From contig NZ_MBEI01000049.1 in assembly GCF_001953985.1 (NCBI RefSeq), positions 124,001-188,000 on the forward strand: a stretch of DNA of 64,000 bases, given 5' to 3'. The stretch's first letter is position 1. Each line of letters starts with the position of its first letter. The DNA is from Mycobacterium colombiense. Lineage in GTDB: Bacteria > Actinomycetota > Actinomycetes > Mycobacteriales > Mycobacteriaceae. The position numbers and the translations under genes were made by a program. Positions 1-8,641 of the stretch are shown one piece after another. The notes below the pieces were generated by a model. That model had not been told where the DNA came from. It did no database searches and worked only from the letters and a program-made list of their open reading frames with translations.

Positions 1-366
1 GGCCAGTGGTGCGGACCGTGCCGCGCCGAGGTCACCCAGCTGCAGCAGGTGTACGACGCCACCCGCGGCGCCGGGGTGTCCTTCCTGGGCATCGACGTCC
101 GGGACAACAACCGGCAGGCGGCGCTGGACTTCGTCAACGACCGCCAGGTGACGTTCCCGTCCATCTACGACCCGGCGATGCGCACGCTGATCGCGTTCGG
201 CGGCAAATACCCGACCACCGTGATCCCGTCCACGCTCGTCCTGGACCGCCAGCACCGGGTCGCGGCGGTCTTCCTGCGCGAATTGCTGGCGACCGACCTC
301 AAGCCGGTCGTGCAGCGGCTGGCCGGCGAGGCCTCGCCGACCCAGGCCGCGAAGGCGGCGTCGTGA
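1..366 (+). CDS. Thioredoxin-like (TlpA/ResA type) protein, 5' end missing
   Basis: The frame is open from base 1, so the start lies outside the window; 121 C-terminal residues are present. The visible part opens with the redox motif WCGPC (residues 3-7 of the fragment), followed by the rest of a thioredoxin fold with a cis-Pro-like VIPSTLVLD segment, as in TlpA/ResA proteins. Members work outside the membrane and reduce apocytochrome c cysteines before heme attachment, taking electrons from CcdA. The next gene is ccdA, 16 bp downstream, then resB and ccsB, which fits a System II cytochrome c maturation operon (Rv0526 position in M. tuberculosis). The missing N-terminus would be expected to carry a signal peptide or anchor, which cannot be checked here. 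Confidence 0.9.
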   Translation, partial: GQWCGPCRAEVTQLQQVYDATRGAGVSFLGIDVRDNNRQAALDFVNDRQVTFPSIYDPAMRTLIAFGGKYPTTVIPSTLVLDRQHRVAAVFLRELLATDLKPVVQRLAGEASPTQAAKAAS

Positions 367-382
367 CCGGCTCGGGACGGCG

Positions 383-1162
383 ATGAGCGGATTCACCCAG
401 ATCGCCGCCGCCGGACCGCTTCTGGTGGCGCTCGGTGCGTGCCTGCTGGCGGGACTGGTGTCGTTCGCCTCGCCGTGCGTGGTGCCGCTGGTGCCCGGCT
501 ACCTGTCGTACCTGGCCGCAGTCGTCGGCGTCGACGAGCAGCCGCCGGACGGCGCCATCAAGGCACCGCCGGGCGCCCGCTGGCGGGTCGCGGGATCCGC
601 CGCGTTGTTCGTCGCGGGGTTCACCATCGTGTTCGTGCTCGGCACCGTCGCCGTCCTCGGCATGACGACCACGCTGATCACCAACCAACTGCTGCTGCAG
701 CGGGCCGGGGGAGTGCTGACCATCGTGATGGGACTGGTGTTCGTCGGCCTCATCCCGGCTCTGCAACGCCAGGCCCGGTTCAGTCCGCGGCAGCTGAGCA
801 CGGTCGCCGGCGCGCCGGTGCTGGGCGCGGTGTTCGCGCTGGGCTGGACGCCGTGCCTGGGACCGACGCTGGCCGGCGTGATCACCGTCGCCTCGGCCAC
901 CGACGGCGCCAGCGTGGCGCGCGGAATCGTGCTGGTGATCGCCTACTGCCTCGGCCTGGGCATCCCGTTCGTGCTGCTGGCGTTCGGCTCGGCGGGCGCG
1001 GTGGGCGGCCTGGGCTGGCTGCGCCGGCACACCCGGGCCATCCAGGTCTTCGGCGGCGTCCTGCTGATCACGGTCGGCGCCCTGCTGGTCACCGGGGTGT
1101 GGAACGACTTCATCTCCTGGCTGCGCGACGCGTTCGTGTCCGACGTGAGGTTGCCGATTTGA
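383..1162 (+). CDS. ccdA: Cytochrome c biogenesis protein CcdA
   Basis: A 259-residue polytopic membrane protein of the DsbD/CcdA family with about six hydrophobic segments. The two conserved cysteines that carry electrons across the membrane are visible: Cys32 in SPCVVPLVPGY and Cys158 in TPCLGPTLA. It passes reducing power from cytoplasmic thioredoxin to the extracytoplasmic thioredoxin-like protein encoded just upstream. The ATG start follows a GGACGG stretch. The stop codon overlaps the TTG start proposed for resB (TTGA), suggesting translational coupling. Family assignment is firm. Confidence 0.95.
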   Translation: MSGFTQIAAAGPLLVALGACLLAGLVSFASPCVVPLVPGYLSYLAAVVGVDEQPPDGAIKAPPGARWRVAGSAALFVAGFTIVFVLGTVAVLGMTTTLITNQLLLQRAGGVLTIVMGLVFVGLIPALQRQARFSPRQLSTVAGAPVLGAVFALGWTPCLGPTLAGVITVASATDGASVARGIVLVIAYCLGLGIPFVLLAFGSAGAVGGLGWLRRHTRAIQVFGGVLLITVGALLVTGVWNDFISWLRDAFVSDVRLPI

Positions 1163-2847
1163 GGCACCTTCTCGCCTGGAGCCGCAACACCTGGCGCGCG
1201 CTGACCTCGATGGGCACCGCGCTGGTGCTGTTGTTCCTGCTCGCCCTGGGCGCGATACCGGGGGCGCTGCTGCCGCAGCGCAACCTCAACGCCGGCAAGG
1301 TCGACGACTACCTGAAGGCGCACCGGGTGATCGGGCCGTGGCTGGATCGGTTGCAGGCCTTCAACGTGTTCTCCAGCTTCTGGTTCACCGCCATCTACGT
1401 GCTGCTGTTCGTGTCGCTGGTCGGCTGCCTCACCCCGCGGATGATCGAGCACGTCCGCAGCCTGCGGTCCACCCCGGTGGCCGCCCCGCGCAACCTGGCC
1501 CGGCTGCCCAAGTACGCCAGCCACCAGGTGCAGGCCGGGCCCGACGAGCTGAACGCCCTGGCCAACACGCTGGCCGAACGGCTGCGCGGCTGGCGCACCA
1601 CCATCCGGCATCAGGACGGCGCCGAACCGGCCGGTGCCGAGGTCGCCGAGGTGTCCGCCGAGAAGGGCTACCTGCGCGAGTTCGGCAACATCCTGTTCCA
1701 CTTCTCGCTGCTGGGCCTGCTGGTCGCGGTCGCCGTCGGCAAGCTGTTCGGCTACGAGGGCAACGTCATCGTCATCGCCGACGGCGGACCGGGCTTCTGC
1801 TCGGCCTCGCCGGCCGCGTTCGACTCGTTCCGGGCCGGCAACACCGTCGACGGCACCTCGCTGCACCCGCTGTGCATCCGGGTAAACGACTTCGCGGCGC
1901 ACTACCTGCCGTCGGGGCAGGCCACCGCGTTCGCGGCGAACATCGACTACCAGTCCGGCGAGGACCTGACCGCCAACACGTGGCGGCCCTACCGGCTCGA
2001 GGTCAACCACCCGCTGCGGCTCGGCGGCGACCGGGTGTACCTGCAGGGCCACGGCTACGCGCCCACCTTCAGCGTCACCTACCCGGACGGGCAGATCCGC
2101 ACGGCGACCGTGCAGTGGCGACCCGACAACCCGCAAACCCTGCTCTCGTCGGGTGTGGTGCGCATCGACCCACCCGCCGGCAGCTACCCCACCGCCGCGG
2201 AGCGCCGCAGCCACGAGATCGCCATCCAGGGCCTGCTGGCCCCGACCGAGCAGCTGGAAGGCACGCTGTTGTCCTCGCGCTTCCCGGCGCTGGACGCCCC
2301 GGCGGTCGCCGTCGACATCTACCGCGGCGACACCGGGCTGGACACCGGGCGGCCCCAGTCGCTGTTCACCCTGGACCCCCGCCTCATCGAGCAGCATCGG
2401 TTGACCAAGGAGAAGCGGGTCAATCTGCGTGCGGGCCAATCGGTCCGGATCGACCAGGGGCCCGCGGCCGGCACCGTGATCCGCTTCGACGGCGCCGTCC
2501 CGTTCGTCAACCTGCAGATCTCGCACGACCCGGGCCAAACCTGGGTGCTGCTCTTCGCGATCACGATGATGGGCGGTCTGGTGGTGTCGCTGCTGGTGCG
2601 CCGCCGCCGGGTGTGGGTCCGTCTGACGCCCGACAGTGGCGGCTCGCCCGGTACGGTGAACGTCGAACTGGGTGGCCTGGCGCGCACCGACAACTCCGGT
2701 TGGGGCGACGAGTTCGAGCGGCTGTCCGAGCGGCTGCTGACCGGCCTTGAAGACTCCGGCGCCGCTCGCGCCGAGACACCCACCGCGTCGGACGCCGACG
2801 CGACACCCGCAGCGTCCAAGAGGAGTCCTGAGGTGGACGTCAAATGA
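1159..2847 (+). CDS. resB: ResB-like cytochrome c synthetase subunit
   Basis: ResB/Ccs1 family (PF05140), the partner of CcsB in System II heme delivery and covalent attachment to apocytochrome c. The N-terminal quarter holds hydrophobic segments (for example TALVLLFLLALGAIPGALL and a second near FWFTAIYVLLFVSLVG), followed by another membrane span, a large extracytoplasmic domain and a last span near residues 455-475 (TWVLLFAITMMGGLVVSLLV). The frame is open far upstream, but homology begins at RHLLAWSRNTWRALTSMG, so I chose TTG 1159, which overlaps the ccdA stop. The C-terminal tail is acidic and Ala/Thr-rich. The stop overlaps the ccsB start in an ATGA. Confidence 0.92.
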   Translation: MRHLLAWSRNTWRALTSMGTALVLLFLLALGAIPGALLPQRNLNAGKVDDYLKAHRVIGPWLDRLQAFNVFSSFWFTAIYVLLFVSLVGCLTPRMIEHVRSLRSTPVAAPRNLARLPKYASHQVQAGPDELNALANTLAERLRGWRTTIRHQDGAEPAGAEVAEVSAEKGYLREFGNILFHFSLLGLLVAVAVGKLFGYEGNVIVIADGGPGFCSASPAAFDSFRAGNTVDGTSLHPLCIRVNDFAAHYLPSGQATAFAANIDYQSGEDLTANTWRPYRLEVNHPLRLGGDRVYLQGHGYAPTFSVTYPDGQIRTATVQWRPDNPQTLLSSGVVRIDPPAGSYPTAAERRSHEIAIQGLLAPTEQLEGTLLSSRFPALDAPAVAVDIYRGDTGLDTGRPQSLFTLDPRLIEQHRLTKEKRVNLRAGQSVRIDQGPAAGTVIRFDGAVPFVNLQISHDPGQTWVLLFAITMMGGLVVSLLVRRRRVWVRLTPDSGGSPGTVNVELGGLARTDNSGWGDEFERLSERLLTGLEDSGAARAETPTASDADATPAASKRSPEVDVK

Positions 2848-3827
2848 ATACGGTGCACGTCAACATCGAGCTGGCGCGCTACTCCGACTGGGCGTTCACG
2901 TCGGCCGTGGTGGCCCTCGTCATCGCGCTGCTGCTGCTGGCCTTCGAGCTGGCCTACGCCGGCGGGCGCCGCGCCGATCGGCGCGCCCGGGTGCTCGCCG
3001 GCGCCGTCAGCGCCGACTCGGTCACCCCCGGCGTCGTGGAAGAGGCCACCCAGCGCCCGGTCGACGAGCGCGTCGGCCGGGCCGGGCTGTCCGTGGTGTA
3101 CCTGGGCATCGGGCTGTTGCTGGCCTGCCTGGTGCTGCGCGGCCTGGCCACCGTGCGGGTGCCCTGGGGCAACATGTACGAGTTCATCAACCTGACCTGC
3201 CTGTGCGGGTTGATCGCCGGGGCGGTCGTGCTGCGCCGCCCGCAATACCGCCCGCTGTGGGTGTTTCTGCTGCTGCCGGTCCTGATTCTGCTCACGGTGT
3301 CCGGGCGCTGGCTCTACACCAACGCCGCGCCGGTGATGCCCGCGCTGCAGTCCTACTGGCTGCCCATCCACGTGTCGGTGGTCAGCCTGGGATCGGGCGT
3401 CTTCCTGGTCGCCGGCATCGCCAGCATCCTGTTCCTGCTGCGGACGTCGCCGCTGGGAGACTCCGACCGCACCGAGCACACCGCGCTGAGCCGGCTGGTG
3501 CAGCGGTTTCCCGACGCGCAGACCCTCGACCGCATCGCATATCGCACGACGATTTTCGCCTTTCCGGTGTTCGGTTTCGGCGTCATTTTCGGGGCCATCT
3601 GGGCCGAAGAAGCCTGGGGCAGATATTGGGGCTGGGATCCCAAAGAGACTGTGTCATTTGTCGCCTGGGTGATCTACGCCGCGTACCTGCACGCCAGGTC
3701 GACCGCCGGATGGCGGGACCGGAAAGCCGCCTGGATCAATGTCGCAGGGTTTGTGGCCATGGTCTTCAATTTGTTCTTCGTTAACCTGGTCACTGTGGGC
3801 CTGCATTCTTATGCCGGCGTCGGGTGA
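2844..3827 (+). CDS. ccsB: Cytochrome c assembly protein CcsB (Rv0529 type)
   Basis: A 327-residue heme-handling membrane protein of the CcsA/CcmC/CcmF superfamily with about eight hydrophobic segments. The Trp-rich heme-binding signature WGWDPKETVSF is present, with flanking His residues (LHARS and LHSYAG near the C-terminus) in the positions expected for heme ligands. It pairs with ResB to move heme across the membrane and ligate it to apocytochrome c. The ATG overlaps the resB TGA by 4 nt, so the four cytochrome c genes behave as one translationally coupled unit. M. tuberculosis calls this gene ccsA. Confidence 0.93.
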   Translation: MNTVHVNIELARYSDWAFTSAVVALVIALLLLAFELAYAGGRRADRRARVLAGAVSADSVTPGVVEEATQRPVDERVGRAGLSVVYLGIGLLLACLVLRGLATVRVPWGNMYEFINLTCLCGLIAGAVVLRRPQYRPLWVFLLLPVLILLTVSGRWLYTNAAPVMPALQSYWLPIHVSVVSLGSGVFLVAGIASILFLLRTSPLGDSDRTEHTALSRLVQRFPDAQTLDRIAYRTTIFAFPVFGFGVIFGAIWAEEAWGRYWGWDPKETVSFVAWVIYAAYLHARSTAGWRDRKAAWINVAGFVAMVFNLFFVNLVTVGLHSYAGVG

Positions 3828-3889
3828 CGATGCACAACCGGCCCGAATAACGCACAACACCGGAAAAAGCACAACAAGGGGGAAGTGCA

Positions 3890-5203
3890 GTGACCGAGCA
3901 TCCAACCTCGGGCGTGGGGTCGCCCGAACAACCCACCACGCAGATACCTCCACAGACAGCGTCGGCGGCGGACCAGCAGAAGGCCGCGGAGCCGCAGCCC
4001 CAATCGGGTGGCGACGACGCCCCCACCCGCGCCTTCGCCGGATTCCGCACCGAACGCCGCGTCCCCGGACCTGAGCGCCAGCAGGCCGCGCCGCCCACGG
4101 CACCCAGGCCGGGTGGCATGCCGCCGTGGGACCCCACACCGCTGACCGGCATCCCACGGGTCGACCCGACCGCATACGGCGCCTATTACGACGGTCAGGA
4201 CGCGCCGCCCACCCAGATCCACGGCGCGCCGCCGCAGCGTCCGGAGCACCTGCCGCACACGCCGTACCCGGAACTGTCCACCGGCATGCTGCTGCGACCG
4301 GTCGCCCCGCCGCCGTCGGACGGCTGGCGGCTGCTGCTGTTCAAACTGTCCGGCGGCCTGATCAACCTGGGCGAGAGCCCGCGGGCCACCCGGTACAACA
4401 ACCTGGTCGCCCAGGTGAACCGGCCCCTGCGGGGTTCCTACCGGGTCGCCTTCCTGTCCCTCAAGGGCGGCGTCGGCAAGACCACGATCGCCGCGACGCT
4501 GGGCGCCACCTTCGCCTCGATCCGCGGTGACCGGGTGGTGGCCGTGGACGCCAACCCCGACCGGGGCACGCTGAGCCAGAAGATCCCGCTGGAGACGGCG
4601 GCGACGGTGCGCCAGCTGCTGCACGACGCCGGCACCATCGAGCGCTACAGCGACGTGCGCCGCTACACCTCCAAGGGCCCGAGCGGCCTCGAGGTGCTGG
4701 CCTCCGAGACGGATCCCGCCGTCTCGGACGCGTTCAGCGCCGAGGACTACGTGCGGATCCTGGACATCCTGGAACGGTTCTATGGCCTGGTGCTCACCGA
4801 CTGCGGGCCCGGCCTGCTGCACTCGGTGATGAGCTCGGTCCTGGACAAGGCCGACGCCCTCGTCGTCGTCAGCTCGGCGTCCATCGACGGCGCGCGCAGC
4901 GCCTCGGCGACGCTGGACTGGCTGGACGCCCACGGCCACGAGGAGCTGGTCCGCAATTCCATCGCGGTGATCAACGGGGTGAAGCCCCGCCCGGGCAAGG
5001 TCGACATGAACAAGGTGATCGACCACTTCTCCCGGCGCTGCCGCGCGGTTCAGCTGGTGCCGTTCGACCCGCACCTGGAAGAGGGCGCCGAGATCGAACT
5101 GGACCGGCTGCGCCGCGGGACGCGCGAAGCGCTGACCGAGCTGGCCGCCATCGTCGCCGACGGGTTCCCCGGCGACCAGCACAATCCGGGAGTGCTCGGC
5201 TAG
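3890..5203 (+). CDS. Pro-rich MinD/ParA-like ATPase (Rv0530 type)
   Basis: A 437-residue protein with a long low-complexity N-terminus rich in Pro, Gln, Ala and Thr (about residues 1-150), then a SIMIBI-class ATPase domain. The deviant Walker A motif is clear: LKGGVGKTT at residues 191-199, followed by the switch AVDANPDRGTL and the TDCGPGL segment. The layout (disordered Pro-rich arm plus MinD-like ATPase) recalls EspI-type proteins of type VII secretion loci, but no secretion genes lie nearby, so its role is unknown. The GTG start follows an AAGGGGGAAG stretch. It lies 62 bp after ccsB, in a gap with three GCACAAC repeats. The function is inferred only at the level of a P-loop ATPase. Confidence 0.85.
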   Translation: MTEHPTSGVGSPEQPTTQIPPQTASAADQQKAAEPQPQSGGDDAPTRAFAGFRTERRVPGPERQQAAPPTAPRPGGMPPWDPTPLTGIPRVDPTAYGAYYDGQDAPPTQIHGAPPQRPEHLPHTPYPELSTGMLLRPVAPPPSDGWRLLLFKLSGGLINLGESPRATRYNNLVAQVNRPLRGSYRVAFLSLKGGVGKTTIAATLGATFASIRGDRVVAVDANPDRGTLSQKIPLETAATVRQLLHDAGTIERYSDVRRYTSKGPSGLEVLASETDPAVSDAFSAEDYVRILDILERFYGLVLTDCGPGLLHSVMSSVLDKADALVVVSSASIDGARSASATLDWLDAHGHEELVRNSIAVINGVKPRPGKVDMNKVIDHFSRRCRAVQLVPFDPHLEEGAEIELDRLRRGTREALTELAAIVADGFPGDQHNPGVLG

Positions 5204-5212
5204 CGCGGGTTG

Positions 5213-5362
5213 CTAATCGCCGCGACCCAACCGCCGCAAGAAGTCTGGATCGTCGTCGGGCCCGATGACGCGCGTCTTCGGCCGGTGGGCCTGCGACCGG
5301 GCCGCACGCCAGCCGACATAGATCAGCGTCCCCAAAATCACGACGAGCAGCAGGTAGAGCAC
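5213..5362 (-). CDS. Small single-pass membrane protein (Rv0530A type)
   Basis: A short reading frame of 49 codons on the minus strand, starting at GTG 5362 with a strong Shine-Dalgarno (AAGGAGG at 5374-5368) six bases upstream and ending in TAG at 5213. It encodes one N-terminal transmembrane helix (LYLLLVVILGTLIYVGW), then a basic stretch and a charged tail PDDDPDFLRRLGRGD. The position, size and orientation match the small gene I know as Rv0530A in M. tuberculosis. No function is known to me. The ideal ribosome binding site and the membrane-helix-plus-charged-tail pattern support a real gene rather than a chance frame. Confidence 0.75.
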   Translation of the reverse strand: MLYLLLVVILGTLIYVGWRAARSQAHRPKTRVIGPDDDPDFLRRLGRGD

Positions 5363-5408
5363 CAAACACCTCCTTGGGGCGAATATACCCGCGCCGTAGG
5401 CTCAGGCT

Positions 5409-5804
5409 GTGTCACACGAAGCTAGCGACGACAGCACCGGCAGCACGGAGAACCACGCCGCGGACGAGGGCACGGCGCAACCGGCCGGAAACCGGGTCGC
5501 CGTCCACGTTGCCGCGTACATGGCGGCGCGGCTGCTGCTGGCGGCGGCGCTGACCGGTGTGATCTACGGTGTCGCGCGGCTGGCGGGCATCACACAGTTC
5601 CCGATCGTGGTGGCCGTGCTGTTCGCCCTGATCATCGCGATGCCGCTGGGTATCTGGGTGTTCGCCCCGCTGCGCCGCCGCGCCACCGCCGCGCTCGCGA
5701 TCGCCGGGGAGCGACGGCGCCGGGAGCGCGAACTGCTCCAGGCCCGACTGCACGGGGACGCCGCGCCCGATGAGGACGGCGACCAAGAATCAGGGCGCGG
5801 CTAG
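5409..5804 (+). CDS. DUF4229 two-helix membrane protein (Rv0531 type)
   Basis: A 131-residue protein starting at GTG. It has a polar N-terminus (residues 1-30), two transmembrane helices (about 36-60 and 68-90), and a basic then acidic C-terminal tail rich in Arg and Glu that may form a helix ([12 protein letters not shown]). This is the actinobacterial DUF4229 pattern; the function is unknown. Its last 4 bases overlap the convergent fabH stop, so the two genes share a 3' end with no room for a classic terminator. Confidence 0.8.
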   Translation: MSHEASDDSTGSTENHAADEGTAQPAGNRVAVHVAAYMAARLLLAAALTGVIYGVARLAGITQFPIVVAVLFALIIAMPLGIWVFAPLRRRATAALAIAGERRRRERELLQARLHGDAAPDEDGDQESGRG

Positions 5805-6808
5805 CCGCTCGGCAGCCGCACGACCTGAGCGGCGTAGCTCAGGCCCGCGCCGTAACCGAGCAGCAGGGCCAAGTCGCCGGCCTTGGCCGCGCCGGTCGCC
5901 AGCACTTCGGCCATCGCCAGGGGGATGGACGCGGCGGAGGTGTTTCCGGTGTGCTCGATGTCGTTGGCCACGACCGCATCCGGGCGCAGATCGAGGCTCT
6001 TGGCCAGCACCTCGTTGATCCGGCTGTTGGCCTGGTGCGGCAGGAACACGTCGATCTCGTCGGGCCGCACACCCGCCGCGTCCATGGCCTGCCGGCCGAC
6101 CTTGCCCATCTCGAACGCCGCCCACCGAAACACCGCGCTGCCTTCGAGCCGCAGGTACGGGCGCTCGCCGGTGCGGTTGTCCAAGAAATCGATCCACTCG
6201 ATGTCCTGGCGGATAGCCTTGGCCTGGTTGCCGTCACTGCCCCAGACGGTGGGTCCGATGCCCTGGTCGGGTGTCTCGCCCACCACCACCCCGGCCGCGC
6301 CGTCGGCGAAGATGAAGCAGTTGCTCCGGTCTTGCATGTCCACGGTGCAGGACAGCTTCTCCGAACCGAGCACCAACGCCTTGGCGGCCGTCCCGCCGCG
6401 AACCATGTCGGCCGCCACGCCCAGCGCGTAGCCGAAGCCCGCGCAGCCGGCCCCGATGTCGAACGCGGGTACGCCGGTGGCACCCAACGCCGTCGCGACC
6501 GCCGGCGCGCACGGGGGGGTCTGGGTGAAATGGGTGCTGGTGGCGACGAGGACGCAATCGATGTCGGATGGCTCGAGTGAGGCCTTGGCGATCGCCTCCA
6601 GCCCGGCCGTGGTCGCCATGGAGGTGACGGATTCGTCGCGCCTGGAGAACCGGCGGGTCTTGATTCCGGTGCGCGAATAAATCCACTCGTCGGACGAGTC
6701 GATGTTCTCGCAGAGCTCATCGTTGGTGACCACCCGTTCGGGGCGGTACGACCCCACGCTGAGCAAGCCGATGTTCCTGGGCCCGCTGGTCGCGGCAATT
6801 TGATTCAT
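5801..6808 (-). CDS. fabH: 3-oxoacyl-ACP synthase III (FabH)
   Basis: Condenses an acyl-CoA primer with malonyl-ACP; in mycobacteria it links FAS-I products to the FAS-II system for mycolic acid synthesis. The 335-residue thiolase-fold protein shows the complete Cys-His-Asn active site: Cys122 in [10 protein letters not shown], His258 in [10 protein letters not shown], and Asn289 in [10 protein letters not shown]. The Cys, HQAN and GNTSAA motifs are diagnostic. The ATG start lies about 100 bp downstream of the menA stop on the same strand; a small CCCC-aaac-GGGG hairpin sits in that gap at about 6847-6858. Assignment is secure. Confidence 0.97.
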   Translation of the reverse strand: MNQIAATSGPRNIGLLSVGSYRPERVVTNDELCENIDSSDEWIYSRTGIKTRRFSRRDESVTSMATTAGLEAIAKASLEPSDIDCVLVATSTHFTQTPPCAPAVATALGATGVPAFDIGAGCAGFGYALGVAADMVRGGTAAKALVLGSEKLSCTVDMQDRSNCFIFADGAAGVVVGETPDQGIGPTVWGSDGNQAKAIRQDIEWIDFLDNRTGERPYLRLEGSAVFRWAAFEMGKVGRQAMDAAGVRPDEIDVFLPHQANSRINEVLAKSLDLRPDAVVANDIEHTGNTSAASIPLAMAEVLATGAAKAGDLALLLGYGAGLSYAAQVVRLPSG

Positions 6809-6906
6809 TGGGGTCCTTCGCTATCGCCCGAGCCGACGCCAAAGTACCCCAAACGGGGTGCCCTCGGAGGCCTTTGCCTGCACTATAGGTAACCCGCGCC
6901 CGGCCG

Positions 6907-7779
6907 TTAGGTAGCCAGCGCCAACGCCGCGGCCACCGCGACCGCCCACACCACCATCGCCAGCCCGGTATCGCGCAGCACCGGGATCAGCTCCGGGCCG
7001 CCGCGGCCCGATCGCACCGGGGCAGCCGCGCGCAGGGCCAGCGGCGTGGCCACCAATCCGGCGGCACACCACGGGGTCGCCAGCATCAGCACCAGGGTCA
7101 GCGCCCCGGCGGTCCCCAGCAGCGCCTGGTACAGGATCCGGGTGCGGGCGTCGCCCAGCCGCACCGCCAGCGTGACCTTTCCCGAGCGCGCGTCGGTCGG
7201 GATGTCGCGCAGGTTGTTGGCCACCAGCACCGACGACGACAGCGCCCCGGTCGACACCGCCAGCACCAGGCCCACCCAGTCCACCCGCAGCGCCTGGGTG
7301 TACTGAGTGCCCAGCACGGCGACGAGCCCGAAGAACAGGAACACCGCGACCTCGCCAAAACCGGCGTAGCCGTAGGGCTTTGACCCGCCGGTGTACAGCC
7401 ACGCCCCGGCGATGCAGGCCGCTCCCACCGCGATCAGCCACGGCGCGCTGAACAGCGCGAGCGCGAGCCCGGCGAGCGCGCCGACGGTCAGGCTGGCGAC
7501 CGCGGCGGCCAGCACCGCCCGCGGCGCCGCCAGCCGCGAGCCGACCAGGCGCACCGGGCCGGCCCGGTCGTCGTCGGTGCCGCGGACGCCGTCCGAGTAG
7601 TCGTTGGCGTAGTTGACGCCGATGGTCAGCGCGAGCGCGACGGCCAGCGCCAGCAGCGCCTTCCACCACACCGCGGAATGCAGCCACGCTGCCGCGCCGG
7701 TCCCCGCGACGACCGGCGCTACCGCGTTGGGCAACGTCCGCGGCCGCGCACCGGAAACCCACTGCCCCAAATTGGCCAC
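6907..7779 (-). CDS. menA: 1,4-dihydroxy-2-naphthoate polyprenyltransferase MenA
   Basis: Membrane prenyltransferase that joins the polyprenyl chain to DHNA to give demethylmenaquinone. The 290-residue protein is strongly hydrophobic (about eight or nine helices) and carries the first Asp-rich UbiA motif [14 protein letters not shown] and the second [14 protein letters not shown] region. The frame stays open upstream, but homologs begin at [18 protein letters not shown], so the GTG at 7779 is chosen; CAGGATG lies 5 bases before it. It is divergent from the MTA phosphorylase gene and belongs to the menaquinone genes scattered through this window. Confidence 0.95.
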   Translation of the reverse strand: MANLGQWVSGARPRTLPNAVAPVVAGTGAAAWLHSAVWWKALLALAVALALTIGVNYANDYSDGVRGTDDDRAGPVRLVGSRLAAPRAVLAAAVASLTVGALAGLALALFSAPWLIAVGAACIAGAWLYTGGSKPYGYAGFGEVAVFLFFGLVAVLGTQYTQALRVDWVGLVLAVSTGALSSSVLVANNLRDIPTDARSGKVTLAVRLGDARTRILYQALLGTAGALTLVLMLATPWCAAGLVATPLALRAAAPVRSGRGGPELIPVLRDTGLAMVVWAVAVAAALALAT

Positions 7780-7846
7780 ACGAACATCCTGCCAGGATGC
7801 GAGCCGTCGATCCCCGGGCCCCGCACCCGCGATCACCGCGGGCGTC

Positions 7847-8641
7847 ATGCACCACAATGGTCGGATGCTCGGAGTCATCGGCGGCAGCGGCTTCTACACG
7901 TTCTTCGGATCCGACTCCCGCGACGTCGCCGTCGATACCCCGTACGGGCCGCCCAGCGCCCCGGTCACCGTCGGCGCCGTCGGCGATCACGAGGTGGCGT
8001 TCCTGCCCCGCCACGGCGCCGGGCACGAATTCTCCGCGCACACCGTGCCGTATCGCGCCAACATGTGGGCGCTGCGCAAGCTCGGCGTGCGCCGGGTGCT
8101 CGCGCCGTGCGCGGTCGGCAGCCTCACGCCCGAACTCGGCCCGGGCACCGTCGTGGTGCCCGACCAACTCGTCGACCGCACCCGGGGCCGCGCCGACACC
8201 TACTTCGACTCCGGCGGCATCCACGTCGACTTCGCCGACCCGTACTGCCCGACGCTGCGCGAGGCGGTGACCGGCCTGCCCGACGTGGTCGACGGCGGCA
8301 CCATGGTGGTGATCCAGGGGCCGCGCTTTTCCACCCGCGCCGAGAGCCGGTGGTTCGCCTCCGCCGGGTTCTCGCTGGTCAACATGACCGGCTATCCGGA
8401 GGCGGCGCTCGCCCGCGAGCTTGAAATGTGCTATGCGGCAATCGCTTTGGTGACCGACCTGGATGCCGGTGTGAGCGCGGGGGAAGGCGTGAAGACCGTC
8501 GACGTGTTCGCCGAATTCGAGAAGAACATCAAAGTGTTCAAAACGCTGGTCGGCCGGGCCATCGGCCGGATCGCCGCCGACCGCAGCTGCACGCACTGCC
8601 TGCCGCACGCCGGGGTCACCCTGCCCATCGAGCTGCCGTGA
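7847..8641 (+). CDS. mtnP: S-methyl-5'-thioadenosine phosphorylase
   Basis: A 264-residue purine nucleoside phosphorylase-family enzyme. It has the N-terminal GGSGFY phosphate loop (residues 12-17), the [13 protein letters not shown] segment, and the [12 protein letters not shown] motif typical of MTA phosphorylases, which split methylthioadenosine to adenine and methylthioribose 1-phosphate. M. tuberculosis annotates the ortholog (Rv0535) as pnp. The ATG at 7847 gives the same length as I recall for the M. tuberculosis protein; a second ATG at 7865 is also possible. The stop overlaps the GTG of the next gene (GTGA). Confidence 0.9.
   Translation: MHHNGRMLGVIGGSGFYTFFGSDSRDVAVDTPYGPPSAPVTVGAVGDHEVAFLPRHGAGHEFSAHTVPYRANMWALRKLGVRRVLAPCAVGSLTPELGPGTVVVPDQLVDRTRGRADTYFDSGGIHVDFADPYCPTLREAVTGLPDVVDGGTMVVIQGPRFSTRAESRWFASAGFSLVNMTGYPEAALARELEMCYAAIALVTDLDAGVSAGEGVKTVDVFAEFEKNIKVFKTLVGRAIGRIAADRSCTHCLPHAGVTLPIELP

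Noticed and set aside
299-1030. Long antisense frames opposite ccdA and most other genes
   Set aside because: High-GC coding DNA leaves other frames open; these are Arg/Ala/Gly/Pro-rich with no family pattern, domain or ribosome site.
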